This document shows positions 29,901 through 38,500 of a stretch of DNA of 64,000 bases, in pieces. Source of the stretch: Sodaliphilus pleomorphus. Its GTDB lineage: Bacteria > Bacteroidota > Bacteroidia > Bacteroidales > Muribaculaceae. A program made the position numbers and the translations under genes. Position 1 is the stretch's first letter. Every line of letters begins with the position of its first letter. The notes under the pieces were generated by a model. It was given only the letters and a program-made list of their open reading frames with translations. It was not told where the DNA came from and did not search any database. The stretch spans positions 2,561,001 through 2,625,000 of the forward strand of contig NZ_CP045696.1 of the NCBI RefSeq assembly GCF_009676955.1. Reading direction: 5' to 3'.

Positions 29901-30458
29901 CGAGCTGCCGGGACTTGTGAGCTCTTGCTCGTGCAGGCAATAGTCGAGGCTTGTGGCGCGGGGCATGGTGCCCATCGTGAGGCTTGTGGGGGCTGTCTCG
30001 ATGGTATCCCCGGTGCCTGCCTCCTCGGTGAGAAAGTAGCAGCCCCTGGTGGCATAAGGGTTGATTTTGCGTGTGTAGTGCGGCACCTTGGTGCGTGGGT
30101 CGGCTATCTCGGCAGTGAGCGGGCCGCGCCCATAGAAGCATATCTTGTCGCCGTATTTCGCCACGGGCACCATCGTCAAGTCGTCGGGGGCCTTGCCGTC
30201 GAGCACCTCGCTCAGCACGTTGCCTCCCCTGCCGTACACTCTCACCTTCTCGGGCGACGAGAAGCCCATGGCCTTGAGCTCGTCGCTGGTGAGCTGGTAA
30301 ACACCCGATTCAGCTACCGATATTTTTACCCATTTTCCCGTAGCCAGTTTTGACGTCGAGGCATAGTTGGAGGCATTGAACCCGAAAGCGGCTATTGCCG
30401 TTGCACAGGCAAGCAGCCCGATGCACAAGGCTCTTGCAACGACAGGGTGGTGTATCAT
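26976..30458 (-). CDS. PorU-like C25 cysteine peptidase, paralogue A
   Basis: A 1160-residue exported gingipain-family (C25) protein. After a signal peptide it has the PorU-type N-terminus SKLATGKWVKISVAESG, the C25 domain with catalytic His666 (YVGHAGP) and Cys700 (TTACCDIAR), then Ig-like domains, and a final FlgD/T9SS-like fold (FPWTWDLTTKSGQRLKP, GTYEAGNHYGG). All catalytic residues are present, so it is probably active. It could be an alternative T9SS sortase or a surface protease. It is much closer to paralogue B than to PorU. The start is the ATG at 30458; a GTG 18 bases upstream is possible. No promoter consensus was found in the 223-base gap to paralogue B, though a hairpin lies there. 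Confidence 0.88.
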   Translation of the reverse strand: MIHHPVVARALCIGLLACATAIAAFGFNASNYASTSKLATGKWVKISVAESGVYQLTSDELKAMGFSSPEKVRVYGRGGNVLSEVLDGKAPDDLTMVPVAKYGDKICFYGRGPLTAEIADPRTKVPHYTRKINPYATRGCYFLTEEAGTGDTIETAPTSLTMGTMPRATSLDYCLHEQELTSPGSSGKTLLGEDIASAETSFGFKLPGLVSGTPVLAYTSVGAKVSALANIYTYIDMGGYTDTVAYSSTTNKIYASTSTTVYYNSATTLGQVTPRGHSETGKVRLGISTTGQVTNANLDYVMLTYYHSNAIPRGQSQVRMGFANLTDTDRIELQDVAGGNLVVWNIDDPAAPKRCDYTTYVIADSTAAGTTIVHGFTPGQDLRSSQYIAFNPQDTLMCISGWEAVDNQNIHGEATPHMVIVTCKPFMQQAQRIANMHAKVDGWRVLVVDQEKVFNEFSSGTPDAMAIRLMNKMFYDRDKSTFRYLLLLGCGTYDNRSLVSKKANTVLTYESDNSSDESYSYVCDDFYGMLDDNSGSNMSTSTLRLGVGRIPSATVDEATSDVDKLLNYVENPDYGPWRDNAMFWADDIQFSENTLHVFQAEGALQLINQELGVGFNTDRAYVSMYPVATELAEPGQSAETYTAVEAKRHISQMFNTGQYFATYVGHAGPISFGRSSHLWTQTDAEHCVNEHLPIMTTACCDIARYDSETRGVGEIMFHKPDGGVIAMITSARTVNASDNDALNRLFINAMFAFGKTGQYPRIGDAYMACKQPVGRTSSYNLNKMSFLLLGDPAIKVNYPKPLFKVSKVNGYNIDENTKSYTMPLRTVSIEAKVMKSDLKSVDTSFNGDGYFTLYDRETRYIQATQNFNGTKTTRDVYYPRNMLAQVKGRVVKGVMTAQITIPRYVESVTGNTGLISFYAHQDNSSTMVNGRYTKLLIDTYAPTGAIVDNEPPVVHDMYFNDAADAAESVLVPSNSTLYINVSDNVAVNTQKGGVGTSMNLKLDGGKTSYMLVKDYAVATNNGKNVNIAFPMTGLESGTHTLTFEVCDVACNKTSRTITFTVGEASRAAISTRESVVSDQVVFELKSETAVTPSMTLKVTDSSGNLVYTKPDCTFPWTWDLTTKSGQRLKPARYRYYGTYEAGNHYGGTAIGTFTVLEKQK

Positions 30459-30598
30459 AGAATTATTAATTTTCACTGGACATTGATTGATATTGATAGT
30501 TAATGATATGTGTACAACACATCATAACAATAACGCGTTTTCCCCCCTCGATATTGTAACAACGGGGCGCATATTTGCAGGCTCTTGCAGCAAACAAC

Positions 30599-30653
30599 GG
30601 GGGCCGGCAGCTCGGTCGGCACCTTATGTGTGCCCCGTTGCTGTCGGCCCCCC
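30599..30653 (-). terminator. GC-rich hairpin between the two C25 paralogues
   Basis: Arms 30599-30611 and 30640-30653 pair over about 13 positions with one wobble. It lies 28 bases after the stop of paralogue B. No U-run follows, so it may attenuate or stabilise the mRNA rather than fully terminate it. Confidence 0.5.
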
Positions 30654-30681
30654 TGCTGTGTGTTGGTGCTCTTGTGTGATG

Positions 30682-33600
30682 CTACTTGCTGCGCTTGTAG
30701 TTGTCGACTACAATGAGGTCGCACATGGGCGTGCCTCCGTAGTCGTTGCCCGCCTCATAGGTGCCAAAGCACTTGTAGAGCCCGGCAGCCACGCGCGAGC
30801 CGTTGTCGCCCGCGAGGTCCCACGTGTAGGGGAAGGTGCTCACTCGCTTGTGCCACACAAGCCGGCCGGTGGCATCGGTCACCTTCAGCGTCACGGTGGG
30901 CGACTGTGCGAGTTGGCTGTCGATGTTGAAAGTTGCCTTGTCGACGGCAGGGGTCTCCTGCACGCTTAGGCTGGCTTGACTCGCCTGGCCCACGACAAAG
31001 CTCAAGGTGCGGCTCGTGTGATTGCCGGCGATGTCATAAACCGTGTAGGTGAGCGTGTGGCGGCCGCTCGTGAGTGAGTGCATGGGCAGTGCAATGTCGA
31101 GTTGCCGGCCGTTGTCGCTCAAGGTGGCATAGTTGCCTACGCTTGTATACGATGTGGTGCCGTCGAGCATGAGCGACATGCTCTGGCCCACCGAGGTGTC
31201 CTGGGTGTTGATGGCCACATCGTCGTTGGCCTTGATGTAGAGTGTCGACGAGGAGGGTATCAAGTCGGTCTCGGGGCTGGTGTCCTCGTCGTTGAAATAC
31301 ATTGCCTCAATCACAGGTGCCGCATTGTCGGTCACGGCGTGGGCAGGGTCGTTGGCGGCTATTGTCAGGCCGGCATAGTCGCCATTCACCATCTCGGCAG
31401 TGCCGTCGTTGTGGGCATATATCTTGATGAGTGCGTTCTGGCCATCGGCATCGGCCATGTCGGGCACGATGAGCGTGGCAGTGAACTGGCCGTTCACCAC
31501 CTTGCCCTTCACCTGCGAGAGCACTGTGCGCGGGTAGTAGATCACGCGTTCCACGCTGCGGCGGTTCTCGCGCAGTGTGATGGTGTCGTACACCTCTTTG
31601 CCGCTGTAGAGCGTGGCATAGGCATCACCGTTGAAGCCCGTGTCGACGGCGCTGCCGTCGGCCTTCATCACCTGTGCGCTCACGGTGAACGTCTGCTTGG
31701 GATACACGGTCACCGTTGCAGCGGGCGTAGCAACGCTGGTGCCAGCCACTGCTTGTACCTTGAAGTGCGGTTTGGGATAGTTGATCTTCATGGCCGGGTC
31801 GCCCAGCAGCAAAAACGACATCTTGTTGTGGTCGCTCGTTGTGCCAAACGAGCGCTTGGCGGACTTGTAGGCATCGCCCAGGCGCGGCATGGTGCCGGTG
31901 GCCCGATAGGAGAACATGCCGTTGATGAAGGCACGGTTCAGCGCGTCGTTGCCGTCGGCATAGACGTCGCGGGCCGAGGTGAGCATGGCGATGGCGCCTC
32001 CGCCCACTTGGTGAAACATGGCTTCGGCTATGCCGCGGGTGTTGCTGTCGAAGCGGGCAACGTCGCAGCAGGCGGTGGTCATGATGGGCAGATGCTCGTA
32101 GATGTGCGAAGTGACGTCGCTCTGTATCCACAGTTTCCCGTAGCGTGAGAAGTTGGTGGTGCCGGCATGCCCCACAAAGGTGGCAAAGTACTGCCCCTTC
32201 TCAAGCATGTCGACCACGTGCCGCTTGGCGCCTGCAGCCGAGAGTATTCGCTTGTCGGCCGACGCCGATGGCTCGGCCAGCAGGGTGCCGCGATAATACA
32301 TCGATATATAGGCCTTGTCCATAAACATGCCTGTGGCCAGGCTGTCGGTCATCATGTTGGCTACACCCTCGGCCTGGAAGGGGTGCAGACCGTCGTCGAG
32401 GTCGGTGTCGTCGGCCCAGAACGAGGCATTGTTGCGCCACACCCCGTAGTCGGGATTCACGACATAGCTCACAAGCTTGTCGACGTCGGTCTTGGCTTCG
32501 GCCACCGTGGCCGATGGGATGCGCCCCACACCTATGCTAAGCAGGTCGCTCGAGATGTCGTAGCCCGAGTTGTCGTCGAGCAAGCCAAAGAAGTCGTCGG
32601 TCACATAGGAGTAGTTCTCGTCGTTGCTGCAATCGGTCTCAAAGGTGATGAGCCGGTTGGCCTTGTCGGCCGAGAGGCCGCGGTTGTCGTAGGAGCCGCA
32701 GCCCAGCAGCAGCATGTAGCGGAACTTGCTCTTGTCGCGGTCATAGAACATCTTGTTCATGAGTCGCAGTGCCATGGCGTCGGGAGTGCCGCTCGAGAAC
32801 TCGTTGAACACCTGGTCCTGGTCGAGCACGAGCACTTGCATGTGGTCCTCGTTGTAGTGCATCTGTGCTATGCGTTGGGCTTGATCGAGGAAGTGCTTGT
32901 TGGTGACAATGACCATATCGGGGGTGGATGCGCCGTGTATGTTTTGGTTTTCAACAGGTGCCCACCCGGCTATTTGCATGAGTGTGTCGAGTGGATTGAA
33001 AACGACATATTGTGCCCAGTTCTTGTCGATGCCGGGAGCGAAGCCATACACTTGTGCGGCATTTCCCGTGGCGTCGGCAGTGGCGTGCACAGCGCAGTCG
33101 TAGCGCACCGGCGAGGCGGGGTCGTCGATATTCCACACCACCAGGTTGCCCCCATTGTTGCCCGCGAGTTCAATCAAGTCGCTGTCTGCCTGGTTGTTGA
33201 TGCCCATGCGCAGCTGGCCGTGCGAGCCCAGGGCGATGTTGTTGTCGTGCCAGTAGGTGATGATGAAGTAGTCGAGATAGGAGCTGGTGACCGAGCCGTT
33301 GGGCGAGTAGAGGCTCACCTCAAGTTTGCCTTTCTCGTTGTATTTCTTGGGGGTGACGGCCGTGCTGGGCGAGGCATAGTTGTAGTAGATGAATGACGAC
33401 GACGGCGCATAGATCTTGGACGACGACAGCGTGTAGCCCAGCGTGTCGGTGCTGCCGTCGACGTGCAGGTAGGCGCGCACGTAGGTCGAAGCCGTGCATG
33501 CTGCCGCCAGGCACGTGTTCACCACGATGGGAGTGCCTGGCTTGAGGCCTTTGAGCTCGTAGTCGAATGTGCCATTGGCATTGTTCAGCGTTTCGCCCAG

Positions 33601-34179
33601 CAAGTCCTTGCCCGATGAGCTGGGCGATTGCAGCTCTTTCTCGTGCACATAGTAGTCGAGGCTCGTGGAGCGCACTGTAGTGGCCGTGTTCTCGGCTACA
33701 GCGGCAGTGGCCACGGTGGCCTCTGTGCTGTTCTCCTCGGTCAGGAAGTAGTAGCCCAGGGTGGAGTAGGCGTTGTTCTGCCTTGTGTAGCGCGGCGACG
33801 ACGAGAGCTGGTCGACGGGCGTCATGGCCACAGGTCCGTTGCCGTAGAAGCATATTTTGTTGTTTTGGCGGGTCACGGGCACCTTTACCAGGTCGTCGTA
33901 GGTCTTGCCGTCGAGCACCTCGCTCAGCATGTTGCCTCCCGAGCCATACACGCGCACCTGCTGGGGCGAGTCGAAGCCCATCTCCTTGAGCTGGGTGTAG
34001 GTGAGCTCATAGACTCCCGATTGCGGCAGGGCGATCTTCACCCATTTGCCCGTGGCCAGCTTCGACTTGCTGGCAAAGTGCGATGTGCTCAGTGCCATTG
34101 CCGGCAGCATCGTTGCGCCACCAGCGAGCAGCGCAAGGGCCAGTTTTCTTATGCCAGATGATGATATATGCATGCTCAT
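30682..34179 (-). CDS. PorU-like C25 cysteine peptidase, paralogue B
   Basis: A 1165-residue exported C25-family protein with the same layout as its neighbour: signal peptide (about 1-30), N-terminal SKLATGKWVKIALPQSG, a region with VRVYGSGGNMLSEVLDGK, the peptidase domain with His671 (FVGHAGT) and Cys705 (TTACCDVAR), Ig-like domains, and a C-terminal FlgD-like fold (FPYTWDLAGDNGSRVAAG). The His-Cys distance is 34 residues, as in PorU and paralogue A. It starts 36 bases after the FAH-fold gene and is probably co-transcribed with rex. Whether it cuts T9SS tails, as PorU does, is not known. Confidence 0.88.
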   Translation of the reverse strand: MSMHISSSGIRKLALALLAGGATMLPAMALSTSHFASKSKLATGKWVKIALPQSGVYELTYTQLKEMGFDSPQQVRVYGSGGNMLSEVLDGKTYDDLVKVPVTRQNNKICFYGNGPVAMTPVDQLSSSPRYTRQNNAYSTLGYYFLTEENSTEATVATAAVAENTATTVRSTSLDYYVHEKELQSPSSSGKDLLGETLNNANGTFDYELKGLKPGTPIVVNTCLAAACTASTYVRAYLHVDGSTDTLGYTLSSSKIYAPSSSFIYYNYASPSTAVTPKKYNEKGKLEVSLYSPNGSVTSSYLDYFIITYWHDNNIALGSHGQLRMGINNQADSDLIELAGNNGGNLVVWNIDDPASPVRYDCAVHATADATGNAAQVYGFAPGIDKNWAQYVVFNPLDTLMQIAGWAPVENQNIHGASTPDMVIVTNKHFLDQAQRIAQMHYNEDHMQVLVLDQDQVFNEFSSGTPDAMALRLMNKMFYDRDKSKFRYMLLLGCGSYDNRGLSADKANRLITFETDCSNDENYSYVTDDFFGLLDDNSGYDISSDLLSIGVGRIPSATVAEAKTDVDKLVSYVVNPDYGVWRNNASFWADDTDLDDGLHPFQAEGVANMMTDSLATGMFMDKAYISMYYRGTLLAEPSASADKRILSAAGAKRHVVDMLEKGQYFATFVGHAGTTNFSRYGKLWIQSDVTSHIYEHLPIMTTACCDVARFDSNTRGIAEAMFHQVGGGAIAMLTSARDVYADGNDALNRAFINGMFSYRATGTMPRLGDAYKSAKRSFGTTSDHNKMSFLLLGDPAMKINYPKPHFKVQAVAGTSVATPAATVTVYPKQTFTVSAQVMKADGSAVDTGFNGDAYATLYSGKEVYDTITLRENRRSVERVIYYPRTVLSQVKGKVVNGQFTATLIVPDMADADGQNALIKIYAHNDGTAEMVNGDYAGLTIAANDPAHAVTDNAAPVIEAMYFNDEDTSPETDLIPSSSTLYIKANDDVAINTQDTSVGQSMSLMLDGTTSYTSVGNYATLSDNGRQLDIALPMHSLTSGRHTLTYTVYDIAGNHTSRTLSFVVGQASQASLSVQETPAVDKATFNIDSQLAQSPTVTLKVTDATGRLVWHKRVSTFPYTWDLAGDNGSRVAAGLYKCFGTYEAGNDYGGTPMCDLIVVDNYKRSK

Positions 34180-34215
34180 TTTTAGCTGTTTTTATTTCAA
34201 AAAAAACTATTGTTT

Positions 34216-34788
34216 CTATTTAATCCTTATTTTCAGCGATGGCTTGCCGCCTATGGTGGCAGTGAGGTTTTGACCTATCGTGAGCACGTGCGACTTGCTG
34301 TTGTCGATGTTGACGATGATGTCGCCCATCTTGAGTGTGAAGTAGGTGCTCACCAGCTCAATCATGTGGTCGAAGTCGTGGCTCATGCCGGCGGTCGAGG
34401 TCGTGGCCACAATTGCGTCGTTGATGGCAACGGCGGTCTCGATGCTCTCGGGCATGTCGCTCCAGGGCATGTAGTCGCCCAGCATCACGGCGCCGTCGAA
34501 GGCTGTGAACCGCGCATCGCCTCTGTCGTCAACGTTGTCGCCGCGGGCCTCGACTGCCACACATGCCGCCACGCTGTCGTAGTAGCGGTGGGCAAAGCGG
34601 CTGGCCACATTCTTGCCCAGGCGGTTCACCCGCAGCGCGATGGCAGGATGCATTACAAATTGCGGGGCAAAGTCGGGCACAAAGAATGGCTTGTTGCTCA
34701 GCAGTATCGATGAGTCGGCCATGAGCCTTATCGCCACATGGCTTTCGGCCTGGTCGTTGCAGTTCCCTGTGATGCCTATTACTTTCAC
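34216..34788 (-). CDS. Fumarylacetoacetate-hydrolase-fold protein, probably without catalytic metal site
   Basis: A 190-residue protein that follows the small FAH family of Bacteroidales: NKPFFVPDF, NRLGKNVASRFAHRYYDSV, FDGAVMLGDYMP and a C-terminal TLKMGDIIV. In active members the segment before RLGK carries an E-x-E metal pair and a later one reads like FTARD; here the first reads MHPAIALRV and the second VEARGDN. Both sets of ligands seem to be lost, so it is probably a pseudoenzyme or has a new function. The comparison is from memory of the family. It sits 31 bases after rex and 36 bases before C25 paralogue B, in one likely operon. Confidence 0.7.
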   Translation of the reverse strand: MKVIGITGNCNDQAESHVAIRLMADSSILLSNKPFFVPDFAPQFVMHPAIALRVNRLGKNVASRFAHRYYDSVAACVAVEARGDNVDDRGDARFTAFDGAVMLGDYMPWSDMPESIETAVAINDAIVATTSTAGMSHDFDHMIELVSTYFTLKMGDIIVNIDNSKSHVLTIGQNLTATIGGKPSLKIRIK

Positions 34789-34819
34789 GTTAGTATGATG
34801 ATGATCGGGTCGCCCGGCG

Positions 34820-35485
34820 TTATTTTTTATTCATATATTTTTTTTCTTCCATGCGGTAGTACATGAGTGCCAGGTGCGCGTAGATCGATGTGTTCTGTAT
34901 CACGATGTCGCTGGGGGCCTTGATGCGATAGGGAGTGAAATTCCATATTGCCTTCAGCCCGCTCTCGATAGCGGTGTTGGCTGCCTCCTGTGCATGTTCG
35001 ACCGGCACTGCAAGCACTGCAATCGACACGTTGAACTGCTGCTGGCAGCGATGCAGCTCGTCAAGGCTGTAGACGGGGATGCCGCATATGCTTGTGCCCA
35101 CCAGCTCGGGGTTGATGTCGAAGCCTGCCACGATGTTGAGCCCGTATTGGGAGAGGCCCACGTCTTGCATCAAGGCGGCTCCCAGGCTGCCTGCGCCTAT
35201 CATGAAGGCGTTGTGCTTGCGCTTGAAGCCCAGGAAGTCTACCAGCTCGCGCACGAGCGAGTGCACCTCGTAGCCTATGCGCGTCTTGCCCTTGATGTTG
35301 AGAAACGACAGGTCCTTGGCGATTTGCGAGGCGTCGACGTTGATTTCCTTGGCAATCTGTGTCGACGACACATATTCTATGTGCTGGTTGTCGAGCATTT
35401 TCACATAGGCCAAATACCAAGGTAGCCGTCTGAGTGTGGGCTCTGGTAGCATCACCCTGCCTCCTGTATTTCTTTCCTCACTCAT
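34820..35485 (-). CDS. rex: Redox-sensing transcriptional repressor Rex
   Basis: A 221-residue dimeric repressor that senses the NADH/NAD+ ratio. The N-terminal winged helix (about 15-85) has STQIAKEINVDASQIAKDL and GKTRIGYEV; the Rossmann domain has the dinucleotide loop GAGSLGAAL (about 97-105) and the family-typical FDINPELVG, VYSLDEL and IWNFTPYRI. The C-terminal swapped helix ends in a basic tail. In anaerobes Rex controls fermentation genes. It has its own consensus promoter beside the porU stop and is followed closely by the FAH-fold gene and two C25 peptidases. No classic Rex palindrome was seen at its promoter. Confidence 0.95.
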   Translation of the reverse strand: MSEERNTGGRVMLPEPTLRRLPWYLAYVKMLDNQHIEYVSSTQIAKEINVDASQIAKDLSFLNIKGKTRIGYEVHSLVRELVDFLGFKRKHNAFMIGAGSLGAALMQDVGLSQYGLNIVAGFDINPELVGTSICGIPVYSLDELHRCQQQFNVSIAVLAVPVEHAQEAANTAIESGLKAIWNFTPYRIKAPSDIVIQNTSIYAHLALMYYRMEEKKYMNKK

Positions 35486-35535
35486 TGTCGCGACATTCCT
35501 TTCATTATGCTTTGTGGCTTAGTACAAATGACTTG

Positions 35536-35566
35536 CAAAATTAATGAAAATTATTAAAATTGCAAA
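35536..35566 (-). promoter_or_regulatory. Promoter of rex and probably the genes behind it
   Basis: Minus strand: TTTG (35563-35566), 19 bases, exact -7 box TAATTTTG (35536-35543). It lies 13 bases past the porU stop, so rex need not depend on porU transcription. No consensus promoter was seen in front of the FAH-fold gene or paralogue B. Confidence 0.82.
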
Positions 35567-35578
35567 ATCACGTCTTTG

Positions 35579-38500
35579 TCACTGAGCCGTCACTGCCATT
35601 TTCTTGGCTTTTGTTGCCTCTTGCTCTCCGTTGGTGGTCACGGTTGCCTTGTAGATGTAGATGCCGCGTGGCACGCGCGCGCCGCCGTAGTCGGTGAGGT
35701 TCCAAGTGATGGGGAATGTGGTGAACATGTTGCTGCGTCCTGTCTCGGTCGAGCTCCATATCTTGCGGCCCAGCAGGTCGTAGATGTCGATGGTGACCGT
35801 GAGGGTGGCGTCGGGCCGGTTATGCTTTACATAGAAGTTGGCCTCCACACTGGCAGGATTGGCGTCGCTGTACACGTCGTAGATGTCGGGCTTGAGACCG
35901 CTCTCTACAAAGAACGTGATGGTCTTCTCGGCCGAGTTGTTGAACACGTCCCAGGCCTTGAGCTTGAGGGTGTGGTTGCCGTTGGCCAGGTTGCTCAGCT
36001 GGTAGCTTATCGTGCCTGCAGTGCCATCGCCGTTGCTCGTGGCCGCGGGCGTGAAATAGGACGTCACGTCGTCGAGGGTGGTGTTGTCGTCGAGCGTGAG
36101 CGTGATGGAGTGCCCTATGCCGCTTGTCGACAGGTTGATGCCCGACTCGTCGGCTATCGAGGCTATCACCAGCGGCGACTCGTTAACCTCGTCGCCGTCG
36201 TTGAAGTTCTCCGAGTTCAAGCCCAGGTAGTCGATGCTGGGGCCTATCGTGTCGGTCACCACGCTGTCGTCGTAGCCATAGATGTAGAAGTCGCTGTTGC
36301 TGCCTTGCGCCTCAATCGAACCGCCATTGTAGGCCTTGCTGTTGAGCTTGGTGTTGTCGTAGGCATAGAGGCTTATGAGCGATGGGCTGTAGTTGTCGTA
36401 GGTGGCCATGATCTCGCTTGGCACGGTGAGCTTGAACTCGAAGCGGCCGTTTCTCACTGTGTCGACTTTCACTGCCAGCTTGTTGGGACGGTCGAGGTAG
36501 ACGTATTTCTCGCCGTTCTGGCCATATCCGTGAGTTTCCACACTTTGCTCGCTGTCGTAGAGCGTGGCGATGACGGGGCCGTTGAAGTCGGTGTCGTTGC
36601 CCTTGGCATCGGTCACCTTGCCGGCAAAGGTGAGCAATTGGCGTGCCTGAAACACGGGCATGTTGTTCTCGCTCACCTGCTGCCCGTTGATGCTTTCCAC
36701 CTGTATCTTGTAGGTAGGAATGGCGGGGCGCATGGCCGGGTCGCCCAGCAGGAAGTAGGGCAGGTTGTTGCGGTCGCCGCCCGATGCCGTGGCCTGCCGG
36801 TAGGCGTTCTTGCCCAGTCGCATGATGTCGCCCAATCGCAGGGGCAGCCCGTTGGCGTCTTTGGCAAAGGTGTAGTTGGCTACATGGCTGTGCAAGCGGC
36901 CGTTGTTGTCTTCATACACCAGCCGCGGCGGACACACGATGGCAATCACGCCACCGCCCGTGGTGAGAAACAGCTTCTCGCCGCCCGACTTGGCGATGGC
37001 GTCGAAGCGGGCAAACTCGCAGGTGGCTGCGTAGAATATGGGCTGGTGCTTGTAGTAGAAGTTGGTCGTGAGGTCGGTTGTGGTGATGATGCCCTCGCCT
37101 GTGAGCACGTTGGGGCTGCCGTGACCCGTGTAGTTCCACCAGGCCACGCCCTCGTCGAGCAGACGGTACATCTTGGTGCGGGCGTCGGGGTAGGTGCGGC
37201 CGCCGCCCGAGCTCAAGGCTGTGAAGGCGTCGGTATACACCTTGTTGTATATCATGTCGGCTCCGCCGTTTTTCTTCTCGTTGGCGATTGTGGTCTCGGC
37301 CTGTTTCATGTGTATGCCATAGTCCTCGTCGTCGGCCACGTCGAGCACGTTGGTTTTCCAAGCCCCGTTGTCGGGGGTGGTTACATATTTCACCAGCTTG
37401 TCGACAGCCAGCCGGGCCTCGCTCACGCTCCTCACGGGCATTCGCCCTATGGCAATGCTCAAGTCGTTGTACTGGAAGGGAGAGCCCGAGTTGTCGGCCA
37501 GAATGGCAAAGGGGTCGTCGCTGGTGAACGAGGCGGTCTCGTTGTCGCTCAGCTCGGTTTGCCAGGTGAGCAGCATGGGGTAGGAGATGGCTTGCACCGA
37601 GCTGGTGAGCTGGCGGTTGTCGTAGCTGCCGCCCCCGAAGAGAAGCAGATAGCCCAGCTTGTGGCCCTGGCTGTCGGTGCCGCGGTCGTAGAAGCACTTG
37701 GCGAGCATGCGATAGGCCATGGCATCGGGGGTGCCGCTCGAGAACTCGTTGAACACGTCGTTCTGGTCAACCACCAGCACGCGCATCGAGTCGACGCTCT
37801 CGTGCAGGGCTGCCACGCGGCGGGCCTGGGCGAGGTAGGCGCTGGGCGAGATGATGATCATGTCGGGGGTGGCCTCGCCGTGTATGTTCTGATTTTTCAC
37901 AGTCCCCACCATCGAGGGTGTGGGAAAGGTGGCGTCCTGGTCAAAGGCAACGTACTCACGGTTGCCCGACTGCGCGGGCGAAAAGGTGACTGTGCTGCCG
38001 CTGAGCGATGTGTTCATCTCGATGGGCTGGTGACTCACGGTCACGTCCCACACGTGAGTGCCGGCGTTGCCCCCGCTCAGCTGGAACTGGTCGCTCACGT
38101 CGCCGCTGTACTGGCCCCAGCCTATCGTGCCGCCGCTCAGTGCCAGGTTGCGCTGGTAGTTGACGGTGATGTAGTTGAGCCGTGCCATATACAGGGTGTA
38201 GATGGGCGAAAACGACAAGGTGTAGGTGAGGCTCGTGGTGCCGCTCAGGGTGAAACTGTTGACAAAGGTGCCATACTTGTAATGCTCGTGGGCGACGTCG
38301 GTCACGGTGTTGATGTTCAAGCTGTTGGTGGCCCGTGTGCCATTGTACTGTGCGGTGACTGTTGCTCCGGTTGTAACGTTGCCGGTGGCATAGGTCTTGG
38401 CGGCGAAGTTGGTGAGCACGTTTACCGTGCCGCCGTCGGTCAAGCCGTCGAGTGTGAACTTGAAAGGCTGCGTAGTGGTGTAGCGAAAGTCCTCGCCCAG

